DNA of 28,463 bases from an uncultured Eubacteriales bacterium (GTDB taxonomy: Bacteria; Bacillota_A; Clostridia; Oscillospirales; Oscillospiraceae): NCBI GenBank assembly GCA_949739085.1, contig CATIYU010000204.1:1-28463 (forward strand), given 5' to 3'. The first letter of the stretch is position 1; every line of letters starts with the position of its first letter. A model generated the notes under the pieces. It had not been told where the DNA came from and did not search any database. It saw only the letters and a program-made list of their open reading frames with translations. This document shows, in pieces, positions 6,504-14,503 of the stretch. Position numbers and translations under genes: made by a program.

Positions 6504-6980
6504 CTATTTATGGTACTTGCCGCCGCCGGTAATCTGAAAGCTCCGGTAGATCTGCTCCAGCAGCATCACCCGGGCTAGGTGGTGGGGGAAGGTCATAGGC
6601 GACATGCTTAGCCGGGCCTGGGCCTCGCTCTTAAGATCGGGGTGGAGGCCGAAGGAGCCGCCGATGAGAAACACCAGCCGCTTTTCCCGTCCCCAGTCCG
6701 CCAGGAGCCCCGCCAGCTCCTGGCTGGAACACATCCGGCCCTCAATACACAGTGCCGTCACCCAGGCCCCCGGCGGCAGCTTCCCCCGGATGGCCTCCGC
6801 CTCCCGGTACAGAGCCCGCTCCACCTCCGCCGGGGAGGGGTCCTCCGGCAGGCGCTGCTCCGGCAGCTCGATGAGCTCCAGCTTGCAGTACCGGCCCAGA
6901 CGCTTGGCGTACTCTGCCGCCGCCCCGGCGTAGAACGCCTCCTTCAGCTTGCCTACGCAGATAACGGTTACTCTCTGCAT
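6504..6980 (-). CDS. rlmH: 23S rRNA (pseudouridine1915-N3)-methyltransferase RlmH
   Basis: A SPOUT-class methyltransferase that methylates pseudouridine 1915 in helix 69 of 23S rRNA on assembled ribosomes, using SAM. The 158-residue length is standard. The SAM knot region FLIGGSFGLH and the family tail (LLEQIYRSFQI, GGKYHK) are clear. Start ATG at 6980 follows GGAGG; the more distant in-frame ATG at 7049 is inside the upstream gene. Its first codons overlap the end of the WalJ-like gene by 13 bases, so they are translationally coupled, an arrangement often seen near walRK/yycJ in Firmicutes. Confidence 0.96.
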   Translation of the reverse strand: MQRVTVICVGKLKEAFYAGAAAEYAKRLGRYCKLELIELPEQRLPEDPSPAEVERALYREAEAIRGKLPPGAWVTALCIEGRMCSSQELAGLLADWGREKRLVFLIGGSFGLHPDLKSEAQARLSMSPMTFPHHLARVMLLEQIYRSFQITGGGKYHK

Positions 6981-7765
6981 GGCGGTTCCTCCAGAAAATA
7001 AGGCTCGCTGAGGGCGGCCCGGGGGGCCACTGCCAGCTGTCCGGTCCACCCGGTTCCTTCCAGGGCGGCGGACGCGGCCTCCAGGGCCAGCTGGGGGCGG
7101 TTGTTTTCCTGGCTCAGGTGGGCCAGGAGGATGGTCCGAGTACCGGCCCTGGCGCTGGCGGCGGCGTACTGAGCGGCTTCGGCGTTGCTCAGATGGCCCT
7201 GACTCCCTAGAATCCGTTTTTTCAGGGGGTAGGGATAGGGGCCTGCCCGGAGGAGATCCGGGTCGTGGTTGCTCTCCAGCACCAGCAGATCCGCCCCCAG
7301 GAGGCGGCGGCCGGTCTCCTCAATGATGTAGCCCGTGTCGGTGAGGATGCCCACCGCGCCGCCGGGGGTGGCGAGGCGGTAAGCCGTGCCCTGGCGGCAG
7401 TCGTGGCTGGTGGGCAGGGGCGTGGCCTCTACCGGCCCGAACCGGATGGATTCTCCCCACTCCACAGGGCGCAGCAGGGGGTCCACTCCCGCCAGACGGT
7501 AGCATAGCTGCCGGGCGGTGCCAGGGGAGCAGACGATAGGGGTGGCATATTTCTTTATGTAGGTGGCGAGGCCGCTGACGTGGTCCGTGTGCTCATGGGT
7601 GATTAGCACCGCCGTCAGGTCACCGGGTGCCAGGCCCAGGCTGGCCAGCGCTTGGCACAGGCGGCGGCAGGAGACGCCCATGTCGATGAGCAAGCGGACG
7701 TCCCCACAGGTGAGCAGCGAGGCGTTGCCGGAGGAGCTGCTGGCGATGGTCTGAAAGGTGGTCAT
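6968..7765 (-). CDS. walJ: WalJ/YycJ-like MBL-fold hydrolase
   Basis: Metallo-beta-lactamase-fold hydrolase of 265 residues. The signature THEHTDH is at 56-62, followed by SHD (His), DTGY (Asp) and a C-terminal His (LLAHLSQENN) that complete the two-zinc site. YycJ/WalJ proteins in Firmicutes resemble the exonuclease branch of the fold and are genetically tied to the WalRK cell-wall pathway. The start at 7765 follows GGAGG. It is first in a two-gene unit with rlmH and lies downstream of murA, separated by the murA terminator. No walRK genes are in this window, so the name rests on sequence and on the rlmH link. Confidence 0.85.
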   Translation of the reverse strand: MTTFQTIASSSSGNASLLTCGDVRLLIDMGVSCRRLCQALASLGLAPGDLTAVLITHEHTDHVSGLATYIKKYATPIVCSPGTARQLCYRLAGVDPLLRPVEWGESIRFGPVEATPLPTSHDCRQGTAYRLATPGGAVGILTDTGYIIEETGRRLLGADLLVLESNHDPDLLRAGPYPYPLKKRILGSQGHLSNAEAAQYAAASARAGTRTILLAHLSQENNRPQLALEAASAALEGTGWTGQLAVAPRAALSEPYFLEEPPCRE

Positions 7766-7780
7766 AAGGGGTCCTCCACA

Positions 7781-7808
7781 AAAATTTCGCCGCCCGGAGG
7801 CGGCGAAA
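7781..7808 (-). terminator. Terminator of murA
   Basis: A 10-bp perfect stem (7785-7794 with 7799-7808) and a four-base loop, followed on the minus strand by a T run. It lies between the murA stop and the walJ start; walJ-rlmH must then use read-through or an unseen promoter. Confidence 0.75.
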
Positions 7809-7829
7809 GATGACATTCCGTTTTGGGCG

Positions 7830-9125
7830 TTAGCAGGCGCTGGCTGTCAGCTCTTCCTCTGGGGACTCCACGGCGCGGATGCTGCCGCCCACCCCCCGGA
7901 TTTTGCCGGTCACATCCTCATAGCCCCGCTCAATATACTGGACATTGGTGATCTCACTGATGCCGTGGGCCGCCAGAGCCGCGATCAGCATCGCCGCGCC
8001 CGCCCGCAGGTCGCAGGCCTCCAGCTGGGCTCCAGTCAGCCGCTCCACGCCCTCGATGATGGCCAGGTTCCCGTTTACCTGCACTTGCGCGCCCATGCGC
8101 ACGAACTGGTCCGCATAGCGGAACCGGCTGTTCCAGACGTTGTCGGTGATGACGCTGGTGCCGTGGGCCAGGCAGAGCGCCGCCGCGATCTGGGGCTGCA
8201 TGTCCGTGGGGAAGCCGGGATAGGGCATGGTCTTGATGTTGGCCCGGACCAGGGGGCCAATGCGGCTGACCAGGAGGCTGTCGTCCACCTCCTGGATCTC
8301 CACTCCCATCTCCGCCATTTTGGCGCTCATGCAGTCCATGTGTTTGGGGATGATGTTGCAGAGCTTGACCTCGCCGCCGCAGGCCGCCACGGCGGCCATG
8401 TAGGTGCCCGCCTCGATCTGGGCGGGGATGATGGAGTAGCTGCCGCCCCGGAGGCGCTCCACGCCCCGGACCTTGATAACGTCGGTGCCCGCGCCCATGA
8501 TGTTTGCGCCCATAGAGTTGAGGAAGTTGGCCAGATCCACGATATGGGGCTCTTTGGCGGCGTTCTCGATGACGGTCATGCCGTCCGCCAGGGTGGCGGC
8601 CAGCATGATATTAATGGTGGCCCCCACAGAGACCTTGTCCAAAAAGATGCTGGCGCCCCGCACCCGGCCGCCGGCAGCCTCGGCAATGACGAAGCCGCTC
8701 TGAGTGTCCACCTGGACGCCCAGGGCCCGGAAGCCCTTGAGGTGCTGGTCGATAGGCCGGGTGCCGCCAAAGTCGCAGCCCCCGGGCAGGGCCACGTCCG
8801 CGCCCCCGAACCGGCTCAGCAAAGCCCCCAGCATATAGTAGGACGCCCGGCACCGGCTGGCTGTCTCATAGGGCACGCGCCCGTTGCGCAGCCGGGAACA
8901 GTCGATCTCTACAGCATGGGGGTTGACATAACGCACCTTCGCGCCCAAATCCTGTAAAATCCCCAGCAGGAGCGTCACGTCGCTGACCAGGGGGATGTTT
9001 TCAATGCGGCAGGGGCCGCTGACCATCAGGGCCGCAGGGATGATGGCGACTGCGGCATTTTTCGCGCCGCCAATATGGATTTCTCCAAACAAGGGGCGGC
9101 CGCCCTCAATTATATACTTGGTCAA
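7830..9125 (-). CDS. murA: UDP-N-acetylglucosamine 1-carboxyvinyltransferase (MurA)
   Basis: First committed step of peptidoglycan synthesis: transfers enolpyruvate from PEP to UDP-GlcNAc in the cytoplasm. It has 431 residues, the usual length. Lys22-Asn23 in GGAKNAAV and the catalytic Cys117 in LPGGCDFG are present, so fosfomycin's target residue is intact. The start is TTG at 9125, after AGAGGTG at 7 bases. Gram-positives often have two paralogues (MurA, MurZ/MurA2); I cannot tell which this is. It is a single-gene unit with a promoter at 9238-9265 and a leader of about 105 bases holding the palindrome CTGTA-CC-TACAG (9156-9167). Confidence 0.96.
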   Translation of the reverse strand: MTKYIIEGGRPLFGEIHIGGAKNAAVAIIPAALMVSGPCRIENIPLVSDVTLLLGILQDLGAKVRYVNPHAVEIDCSRLRNGRVPYETASRCRASYYMLGALLSRFGGADVALPGGCDFGGTRPIDQHLKGFRALGVQVDTQSGFVIAEAAGGRVRGASIFLDKVSVGATINIMLAATLADGMTVIENAAKEPHIVDLANFLNSMGANIMGAGTDVIKVRGVERLRGGSYSIIPAQIEAGTYMAAVAACGGEVKLCNIIPKHMDCMSAKMAEMGVEIQEVDDSLLVSRIGPLVRANIKTMPYPGFPTDMQPQIAAALCLAHGTSVITDNVWNSRFRYADQFVRMGAQVQVNGNLAIIEGVERLTGAQLEACDLRAGAAMLIAALAAHGISEITNVQYIERGYEDVTGKIRGVGGSIRAVESPEEELTASAC

Positions 9126-9237
9126 AGATTTGCACCTCTTTGTTAATATATCGGCCTGTACCTACAGTTTACCCAGGCAAGAACACTTCATACCGAGAAA
9201 TTGCGGCAATCAGTGGGCATAATCACAGATACTAAAC

Positions 9238-9265
9238 AGTATAACAGATTTTTTTGTAAAAGCAA
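9238..9265 (-). promoter_or_regulatory. Promoter of murA
   Basis: Minus-strand TTGCTT (9260-9265) and TATACT (9238-9243), 16 bases apart. The stretch 9126-9396 otherwise holds the murA leader and the queT terminator; I see no gene there. Confidence 0.65.
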
Positions 9266-9349
9266 TGGGGGAGCAGTAAATAACTTCATAAATTTTTAAT
9301 AATTTCCTCCCCAGTTTTTGGAACTCTTTGCGGGCGGGCAGCGTCTAAG

Positions 9350-9395
9350 AAAAAAGCGCCCCGGGGAATCAGCCTCCGGGGCGCGGTTTTTATTG
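9350..9395. terminator. Terminator of queT (bidirectional)
   Basis: A 9-bp stem (9356-9364 with 9376-9384), T run on both strands (TTTTTT after it on the minus strand, TTTTT at 9387-9391 on the plus). It lies directly after the queT stop on the minus strand. Confidence 0.82.
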
Positions 9396-9396
9396 G

Positions 9397-9909
9397 TCAG
9401 CCCAGCTTTTGGGGGGCGTCCGGGAGGACCCGGGCCTGGCGCAGCAGCGCCAGCAGGGGCAGTCCCAGGATGTAGCAGGCCAGGGCCTCCCCCAGGGCCA
9501 CGGTGAGGCCGTTGAAGGCGAAGGCGGGCAGAAAAGCGGCGGTAAGGCCCGCCTCCTGGAAGGCGATGAGCGCCCCCACGATTACGCCATTGCAGAGCAC
9601 CGGCGGCAGGGGGGCCAGCCATTTATTTTTGCACCGGGCCGTCAAAAGGCCCGCCAGCAGCGTGGCCAGGGAGCCGAACACCAGGTCCAGGGGACCGTAG
9701 GGGCTCAGGATGTTGGCAAGGATGCACCCGGCGAAAAGCCCCCAGGCGGTGGTGGGACAGAGGAAGGGCAGCACGGTGAGTGCCTCGGAGAACCGGCACT
9801 GGATGGGGCCGTAGGTCAGGCCGAAGAAGTTGCCGAAATAGCTGAGGGCTACGTAGAGGGCCCCAGCCAGGGCGGCGGCGGTGATGTGGCGGACACTGGT
9901 TTTCTGCAT
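9397..9909 (-). CDS. queT: QueT family queuosine-precursor transporter
   Basis: Integral membrane substrate-binding (S) component of an ECF-type importer, thought to bring in queuosine precursors such as preQ1. 170 residues with about five hydrophobic segments. The family's N-terminal region is recognisable (FGLTYGPIQCRFSEALTVLP) with the conserved RxSEALTVLP-type motif. S components work with a shared EcfA/EcfT module, which is not in the window. Start ATG at 9909 follows GGAGG by 9 bases. It has its own promoter and a long structured leader, as expected for preQ1-controlled genes. Confidence 0.92.
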   Translation of the reverse strand: MQKTSVRHITAAALAGALYVALSYFGNFFGLTYGPIQCRFSEALTVLPFLCPTTAWGLFAGCILANILSPYGPLDLVFGSLATLLAGLLTARCKNKWLAPLPPVLCNGVIVGALIAFQEAGLTAAFLPAFAFNGLTVALGEALACYILGLPLLALLRQARVLPDAPQKLG

Positions 9910-10036
9910 GTTTGGTTACCTCCATTTTTTGTTTAGAGAACACAGGCGGCGGGAAAGCGTGGGGCCTGCCTGCCGTGTCCCTGTGAACGAACACGGGCGG
10001 TTCGCCCGTGCTTGGACTGGGTGTGGAAACCAGTCG
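9910..10036 (-). promoter_or_regulatory. Structured queT leader, candidate preQ1 riboswitch
   Basis: About 127 bases separate the predicted transcription start from queT. On the minus strand the leader holds a 6-bp hairpin (10015-10020 with 10030-10035, 9-base loop), a perfect 8-bp hairpin (9992-9999 with 10003-10010), a possible CACAGG/CCTGTG pairing, and an A-rich stretch (TAAACAAAAAA) just ahead of the GGAGG site. PreQ1 riboswitches, including class III in Faecalibacterium-type bacteria, are known before queT genes. I do not see the class I consensus and cannot confirm class II or III by eye. Confidence 0.45.
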
Positions 10037-10042
10037 TGGGAG

Positions 10043-10072
10043 ATTATAGCACAGCGTGGGGGGGGCTGTAAA
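10043..10072 (-). promoter_or_regulatory. Promoter of queT
   Basis: Minus-strand TTTACA (10067-10072) and TATAAT (10043-10048) with an 18-base spacer that includes an unusual run of eight C. Confidence 0.65.
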
Positions 10073-10100
10073 GTGAAAAAACGCCGCCGGAAAGCCCATC

Positions 10101-10129
10101 TTGACTTTGATACGAAACCGTACTATACT
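10101..10129 (+). promoter_or_regulatory. Promoter of the marR-MATE operon
   Basis: TTGACT (10101-10106) and TATACT (10124-10129), 17 bases apart. The spacer and the start region are covered by the 12-bp direct repeats described separately. Confidence 0.85.
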
Positions 10130-10150
10130 GCTGAGGTCCGAAACCGTACT
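10113..10150 (+). promoter_or_regulatory. Direct-repeat operator over the marR promoter
   Basis: CGAAACCGTACT occurs twice, at 10113-10124 and 10139-10150, 26 bp apart. The first copy is also part of an imperfect palindrome (TACG-N4-CGTA). One copy fills the -35/-10 spacer and one covers the transcription start, the classic position for autorepression by the MarR-type protein encoded next. Confidence 0.7.
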
Positions 10151-10168
10151 GAAAAGGAGGCTCCGCCT

Positions 10169-10627
10169 ATGGAAAACTGCCGTGCCCTGAACCGCCGCCT
10201 GATGGTGGCCGTTAATCTGATGGACGGCTTTTATTACAGCTGGGCCCGCCGTTCCGGCGTGTCCGGCCACACCCTGGCCCTGCTATACGCCCTGGACGAC
10301 GGCCAGCCACACTCCCAGAAGCAGCTCAGCGAGGAGTATCTGATCCCCAAGACCACCCTCAACACCGTGGTGAAAGCCTGCCAGGAGGCGGGCTACCTCA
10401 CCCTGGCAGATATGCCGGGGCAGACCCGGCAGCGCCAGCTCTGCCTCACCGGGGCGGGACGGACTTACGCCCGCCGCGCCCTGGAGGAGCTCTACCGGGC
10501 GGAGGACGCCGCCATGGCGGCCACCCTAGAGCGGTTCCCAGAGGAGGCTGTGGCGGCCATGGAGTATTACGCCGCCCAGCTGCGGGCGGCCTATGACCAA
10601 CAAATTTCTGAGAAAGAGGAACCCTGA
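10169..10627 (+). CDS. MarR-family transcription regulator
   Basis: A 152-residue winged-helix dimeric regulator. The HTH region is visible at about residues 45-75 (SQKQLSEEYLIPKTTLNTVV), followed by the wing (GYLTLADMPGQTRQRQL with the DxRxR-like basic turn) and a C-terminal helix for dimerisation. The start ATG at 10169 follows AAAAGGAGG by 8 bases; an open frame extending upstream crosses the promoter and is not coding. It is followed after 5 bases by a MATE exporter, so it most likely represses both genes through the repeats at 10113-10150, with release by an unknown small molecule. Confidence 0.93.
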   Translation: MENCRALNRRLMVAVNLMDGFYYSWARRSGVSGHTLALLYALDDGQPHSQKQLSEEYLIPKTTLNTVVKACQEAGYLTLADMPGQTRQRQLCLTGAGRTYARRALEELYRAEDAAMAATLERFPEEAVAAMEYYAAQLRAAYDQQISEKEEP

Positions 10628-10632
10628 TCTTT

Positions 10633-11961
10633 ATGAGAATCCAACTATCTGAACATTTTACCTATTCTAAATTGCTGCGCTTTACCCTGCCGTCCATTAT
10701 AATGATGATTTTCAACTCTATCTACAGCGTGGTGGACGGCGTGTTCGTCTCCAACTTTGTGGGAAAGACCCCCTTCGCCGCGGTGAACCTCATCATGCCC
10801 CTGCTGATTATCCTGGGAGCCTTGGGGTTCATGATTGGCACCGGCGGCACCGCCATTGTGGCGAAAACACTGGGGGAGGGCAAGCCGGAGCTGGCGAACC
10901 AGTACTTCTCACTCCTGGTCTATACTGGCCTCATAGGCGGTACGGCGGTGGGGGCGCTGGGCATCGTGTTTGTCCGGCCAGTGGCGGCGGCCCTGGGGGC
11001 GGAGGGGCAGATGCTGGAGGACTGCGTGCTCTACGCCCGGATAATCCTGGCGGCCAACCCCTGCTTTATCCTGCAAAATATTTTCCAGAGCTTTTTCGTC
11101 ACCGCGGAGAAGCCCAAGCTGGGGCTCTATGTCACAGTGGGAGCGGGCCTTACCAACATTGTCTTAGACGCGCTGTTGGTGGCGGTGTTCCCCATGGGCC
11201 TGGCGGGCGCGGCGGCGGCCACCGCCATCAGCCAGGCGGTGGGCGGTCTGGTCCCCATTGTCTATTTCCTCCGGAAGAACGACAGCCTTCTGCGGCTGAC
11301 CCGCACCAGATTCTACGGTAAGATTTTGCTGAAGACCTGCGCTAACGGCTCCTCGGAGCTGATGAGCAACATCTCCGCATCCGTGGTCACCATCCTATAT
11401 AATCTCCAGCTCATGCGGCTGGCCGGGGAGGACGGAATCGCCGCCTACGGGGCCATCATGTACGTTTCCTTCATCTTCGCCGCCATCTTCATCGGCTACG
11501 CCGCGGGGCGCGCCCCGATCATCAGCTTCCACTACGGCGCGGAGAACACGGGGGAGCTGAAGAGCCTCCTGCGCAAGAGTGCCGTTCTGGCGGCTGCGGC
11601 CGGGGCGGCTATGGCGGTGCTGGCGGTGCTGGCCTCTGCGCCCCTGGCAAAGATCTTTGTGGGCTACGACCAGGACCTCTACCAGATGACAGTCCGCGGC
11701 TTTCGGCTCTTCGCCGTCTCCTTCCTGCTCAGCGGCTTCAACATCTTCGGCTCGTCCTTCTTTACCGCCCTCAATAACGGCCTCGTCTCCGCCCTGATCT
11801 CCTTCCTGCGCACGCTTATTTTCCAGTGCGCCAGCGTGCTTATCCTGCCCATTCTGCTGGGGCTGGATGGCGTGTGGCTTTCCATCGCCGCCGCAGAGGG
11901 GGCGGCGTTCGTGGTTACGCTGGCCTGCCTTGCCCTCAACCGGCGGACGTACCGCTATTGA
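10633..11961 (+). CDS. MATE family multidrug/cation exporter
   Basis: Inner-membrane antiporter of the MATE family, 442 residues with about twelve transmembrane segments in two six-helix halves. Typical family patches include LPSIIMMIFNSIYSVVDGVF-like N-terminal helices and GxGGTAIVAKTLGEG in the second loop. Such proteins expel drugs or other cationic compounds using sodium or proton gradients. It starts 5 bases after the marR stop; its SD (AGAGGAA) is 13 bases from the ATG, so expression may rely on coupling. No clear terminator follows before the next promoter. Confidence 0.93.
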   Translation: MRIQLSEHFTYSKLLRFTLPSIIMMIFNSIYSVVDGVFVSNFVGKTPFAAVNLIMPLLIILGALGFMIGTGGTAIVAKTLGEGKPELANQYFSLLVYTGLIGGTAVGALGIVFVRPVAAALGAEGQMLEDCVLYARIILAANPCFILQNIFQSFFVTAEKPKLGLYVTVGAGLTNIVLDALLVAVFPMGLAGAAAATAISQAVGGLVPIVYFLRKNDSLLRLTRTRFYGKILLKTCANGSSELMSNISASVVTILYNLQLMRLAGEDGIAAYGAIMYVSFIFAAIFIGYAAGRAPIISFHYGAENTGELKSLLRKSAVLAAAAGAAMAVLAVLASAPLAKIFVGYDQDLYQMTVRGFRLFAVSFLLSGFNIFGSSFFTALNNGLVSALISFLRTLIFQCASVLILPILLGLDGVWLSIAAAEGAAFVVTLACLALNRRTYRY

Positions 11962-12004
11962 TGCGCCTGTTTCGTTACAAGTTTTTTACAAAAGGGCAAA
12001 TCCG

Positions 12005-12033
12005 TTGATTCCTTTCCAAAGATATGCTAGAAT
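12005..12033 (+). promoter_or_regulatory. Promoter of the exported stalk-repeat protein
   Basis: TTGATT (12005-12010) and TAGAAT (12028-12033) with 17-base spacing, 65 bases before the start codon. Confidence 0.7.
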
Positions 12034-12098
12034 GTTGAAAAATAGCTTGCTGCGGGCCGCGCCCAGCCGCGCCGCCCGGGAAAGGAGACGGATTCGCC

Positions 12099-13832
12099 AT
12101 GAGATATTGGGAAAGGCTGTTGGCGGCGCTGTGCCTGGCACTGCTGCTGTGCGCGCCCGGGGCCCGGGCGGCGGAGACAACGGAAGCGGTTCTGTCCGCC
12201 TCCCAGGTCTACGTCAACGACCAGCGGGTGTCCGTATCAGGATATATGATTGATGGGAGTACCTATTTCCGGCTACGGGACCTGGCGGCGGCCCTCTCCG
12301 GGACCCCCGGCCAGTTCGATGTGTTCTGGAATGGGACAGAGAACCAGGTGGAGCTGGTCACGGGAGCGCCTTACACCGGCGGCAGCGCCGCCGTGTCCCT
12401 TACAGCGGCGAAGATGCCGGAGAACGCCGGGGCGCTTCCCTCGGCTGCCAAGCTGCTGGTGGATGGACAGGGCGTGGAGATGCCCGCCTATGTCATTGAG
12501 GGCAGCACCTACTACGGGCTGCGGGACTTGGGGGGTGCGCTGGGCCTTGCCGTGCGCTGGCTCCCGGAGGACGGTAGCATCTGCCTCTACACGGGGCTTG
12601 GTCCCGCCGTCTGCCTGACGGAGCGGTCCGGCGGCGATGTGCGGGCTATGAACCGGGAGCGGAGTACCCAGCGGTGGGGCCGCATCTGCTACTCCTACCT
12701 TTTCGGGGAGGGGGATACCCTCTCCACCTTCGACGTATCCGGGGAAATGGGGGAGGTCCTGTCTGTGGACACCTACGACAGCGCCGCCTTTACGCTGCTT
12801 TCCTCCCAGACCATCCCCATGGAGCTGGACTTCTTCGGCGGCTTCTACGCCGGGGAGACCTGCAACTATATTGTGTTTGGCTGCAACAATATTGAGGAGG
12901 CCGGGGACAAGGAGGTCATCCGGGTGGTGCAGTACACTAAGGACTTCCAGCGGCTGGCCGCGGTCTCCGTCACGGGGGACCAGTGCGCCACCCTCCGGCC
13001 CTTTGACGCCGGGACCCTGCGGATGAGCGAGTGGGGCAATGAGCTGGTAATCCACACCTCCCGGGCCACCTACGCCGCCGGTGACAAGCTGGACCACGAG
13101 TCCCAGCTGACCTTGATTCTGAACACGGACACCATGGAGGTCACCAACGACCTGGGCCTGTACCAGGGCAACTACGTCAGCGCATCCTATAACCAGTTTG
13201 TCCGCCACGACAACGGCCAGCACGTTCTTCTGGACCACGGCAGCGGCTCTCCCCGGGGCATTGTGCTCCACCGCTATGACGGCTCGTCCTATGCCGCCAG
13301 CCTGCTGCTCTCCATTCCTGGAGACAATGCCGCCAGCTGTACCGGCGTTACGGTGGGGGGCTTTGAGATCTCCAGCGGCGGCTATTTGGCGGCCATGAAC
13401 TCTGTGGACCACCAGCGGGTAGCCGCCTACACGGACTACGCCCTGGAGGGCCTCTCGCCGGATGAGCGGGACATCGTCCTCCTCTCCTGCGGCCGGGAGG
13501 ACCCGGCCCAGGTGGAGCAGATTGTCCTCACGGATTACGCCGGTACCGGCAGGCTGGGCAGCACCCCCTACTTGGTGAAGCTCTCCGAGGACCGGTTTAT
13601 AGTACTCTGGGAGGAGTTCACCTACTACGAGACAGATTCCGGCGCCTACGGCGTCCGGGACAACGGCGTCCGCTATGTGGAGGTGGACGGCGCGGGCCAT
13701 CCCCTGGGGGAGATTCAGGCCATGTCCGGGGCCCGGCTCTCCTACGACTGCCAGCCCCTGTACCGGGATGGCGCGGTGGTCTGGTACGTCAACGCCCGGG
13801 CCGGAAGGCTCTTCTATACCATTGGCGCGTAA
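12099..13832 (+). CDS. Exported protein with two stalk-type (Cu-amine-oxidase-N-like) repeats
   Basis: A 577-residue secreted protein. A signal peptide (about residues 1-24, ending ARA-AE) is followed by two repeats of about 50 residues. Each runs from a short V(Y/L)V(N/D)-type strand through Y-I-x-G-S-T-Y and LRDL to a closing LVTG/LYTG: GYMIDGSTYFRLRDLAAAL and AYVIEGSTYYGLRDLGGAL. This is the pattern of 'stalk' (copper amine oxidase N-terminal-like) domains on clostridial surface proteins. From about residue 180 to the end the protein is rich in aromatic, beta-prone segments and may be a propeller, but I recognise no enzyme motif. The SD AAAGGAG is 11 bases from the ATG. Function unknown; surface or envelope role inferred. 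Confidence 0.85.
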   Translation: MRYWERLLAALCLALLLCAPGARAAETTEAVLSASQVYVNDQRVSVSGYMIDGSTYFRLRDLAAALSGTPGQFDVFWNGTENQVELVTGAPYTGGSAAVSLTAAKMPENAGALPSAAKLLVDGQGVEMPAYVIEGSTYYGLRDLGGALGLAVRWLPEDGSICLYTGLGPAVCLTERSGGDVRAMNRERSTQRWGRICYSYLFGEGDTLSTFDVSGEMGEVLSVDTYDSAAFTLLSSQTIPMELDFFGGFYAGETCNYIVFGCNNIEEAGDKEVIRVVQYTKDFQRLAAVSVTGDQCATLRPFDAGTLRMSEWGNELVIHTSRATYAAGDKLDHESQLTLILNTDTMEVTNDLGLYQGNYVSASYNQFVRHDNGQHVLLDHGSGSPRGIVLHRYDGSSYAASLLLSIPGDNAASCTGVTVGGFEISSGGYLAAMNSVDHQRVAAYTDYALEGLSPDERDIVLLSCGREDPAQVEQIVLTDYAGTGRLGSTPYLVKLSEDRFIVLWEEFTYYETDSGAYGVRDNGVRYVEVDGAGHPLGEIQAMSGARLSYDCQPLYRDGAVVWYVNARAGRLFYTIGA

Positions 13833-13845
13833 CAGGACTGCGGCA

Positions 13846-13879
13846 AGAGCCGCCTCCCAGCCGGGAGGCGGCTCTTTTT
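13846..13879 (+). terminator. Terminator of the stalk-repeat gene
   Basis: A perfect 13-bp stem (13846-13858 with 13863-13875), four-base loop and a T run at 13875-13879. Confidence 0.88.
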
Positions 13880-14410
13880 CTACTCCTCTTTGGAAAAGGA
13901 CAGGCCGTCGCCCATGTGGTCAAAGTCGTCAATCCACAGCAGCGCTCCGTCATCCTCAAAGTAGAGGAGCCCCGTGGCCTCCTCGTGGACCAGCGTGCGC
14001 ACGCTCCCCTGACCGCTGTCCGTCTCGTCGTACCGGGTGCCCAGGTAGCTCAGGCCCTCCCAGATCCCGTCGTAGACGGCGGTTAAGTCCCAGAAGATAT
14101 TTTCCCCCTCGCCGCCGCACCAATAGATCTCAATGCCGTACTGGGTCCCGCCGCCGCAGGTGATGGTTATATGACACTGGCTGTTGTCCGGGTCCCGCCA
14201 TATGCCCACATAGGCGTCCTCTTCTGATTCTGCCGGGACTTGTGGCTCCTGAGAAATAATGCCGCTATGAGAAAGCCCCGTCTCTCCCGGTTCTGGCAGC
14301 GGACTGTCCTGACTGTCTGCTGCGTCCTGTGGGGGCGGCTCCACCCCCTCCCTCCCGCACCCTGCCAGCAATACCAGCACCGCCGCACAGACTAATAAAA
14401 GCTTCTTCAT
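13880..14410 (-). CDS. Small lipoprotein of unknown function
   Basis: A 176-residue lipoprotein. The N-terminus has a Lys-rich start, a hydrophobic core and the lipobox LLAGC, with Cys18 as the lipid-modified residue. A Pro/Ser/Glu-rich linker follows to about residue 60. The rest (about 110 residues) is a beta-rich domain with GIWRDPDNSQCHITIT and a C-terminal LLYFEDDGALLWID, as in small lipocalin-like or DUF-type lipoproteins of Clostridia. An upstream in-frame ATG (14416) is one base from AAGGAG; the ATG at 14410 has 7-base spacing and is used. It is convergent with the exported stalk protein. No specific role can be named. Confidence 0.8.
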   Translation of the reverse strand: MKKLLLVCAAVLVLLAGCGREGVEPPPQDAADSQDSPLPEPGETGLSHSGIISQEPQVPAESEEDAYVGIWRDPDNSQCHITITCGGGTQYGIEIYWCGGEGENIFWDLTAVYDGIWEGLSYLGTRYDETDSGQGSVRTLVHEEATGLLYFEDDGALLWIDDFDHMGDGLSFSKEE

Positions 14411-14503
14411 ATCCATTCTCCTTTTCGATATAAGCTGCCCCGGCCCGCCGCCAGGGTCCTGCCCTTATAGTCGGAAAGGAGCGGAAGAGGTTTTCCTCTC
14501 CCG

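Noticed and set aside
9910..10036. PreQ1 class I riboswitch before queT
   Set aside because: The short class I consensus hairpin with its C-rich loop is not seen; only a generic candidate leader is kept.
12273..13700. A 475-codon minus-strand open frame opposite the stalk-repeat gene
   Set aside because: GC-rich third positions open the antisense frame. The plus-strand gene has signal peptide, ribosome site, promoter and terminator.
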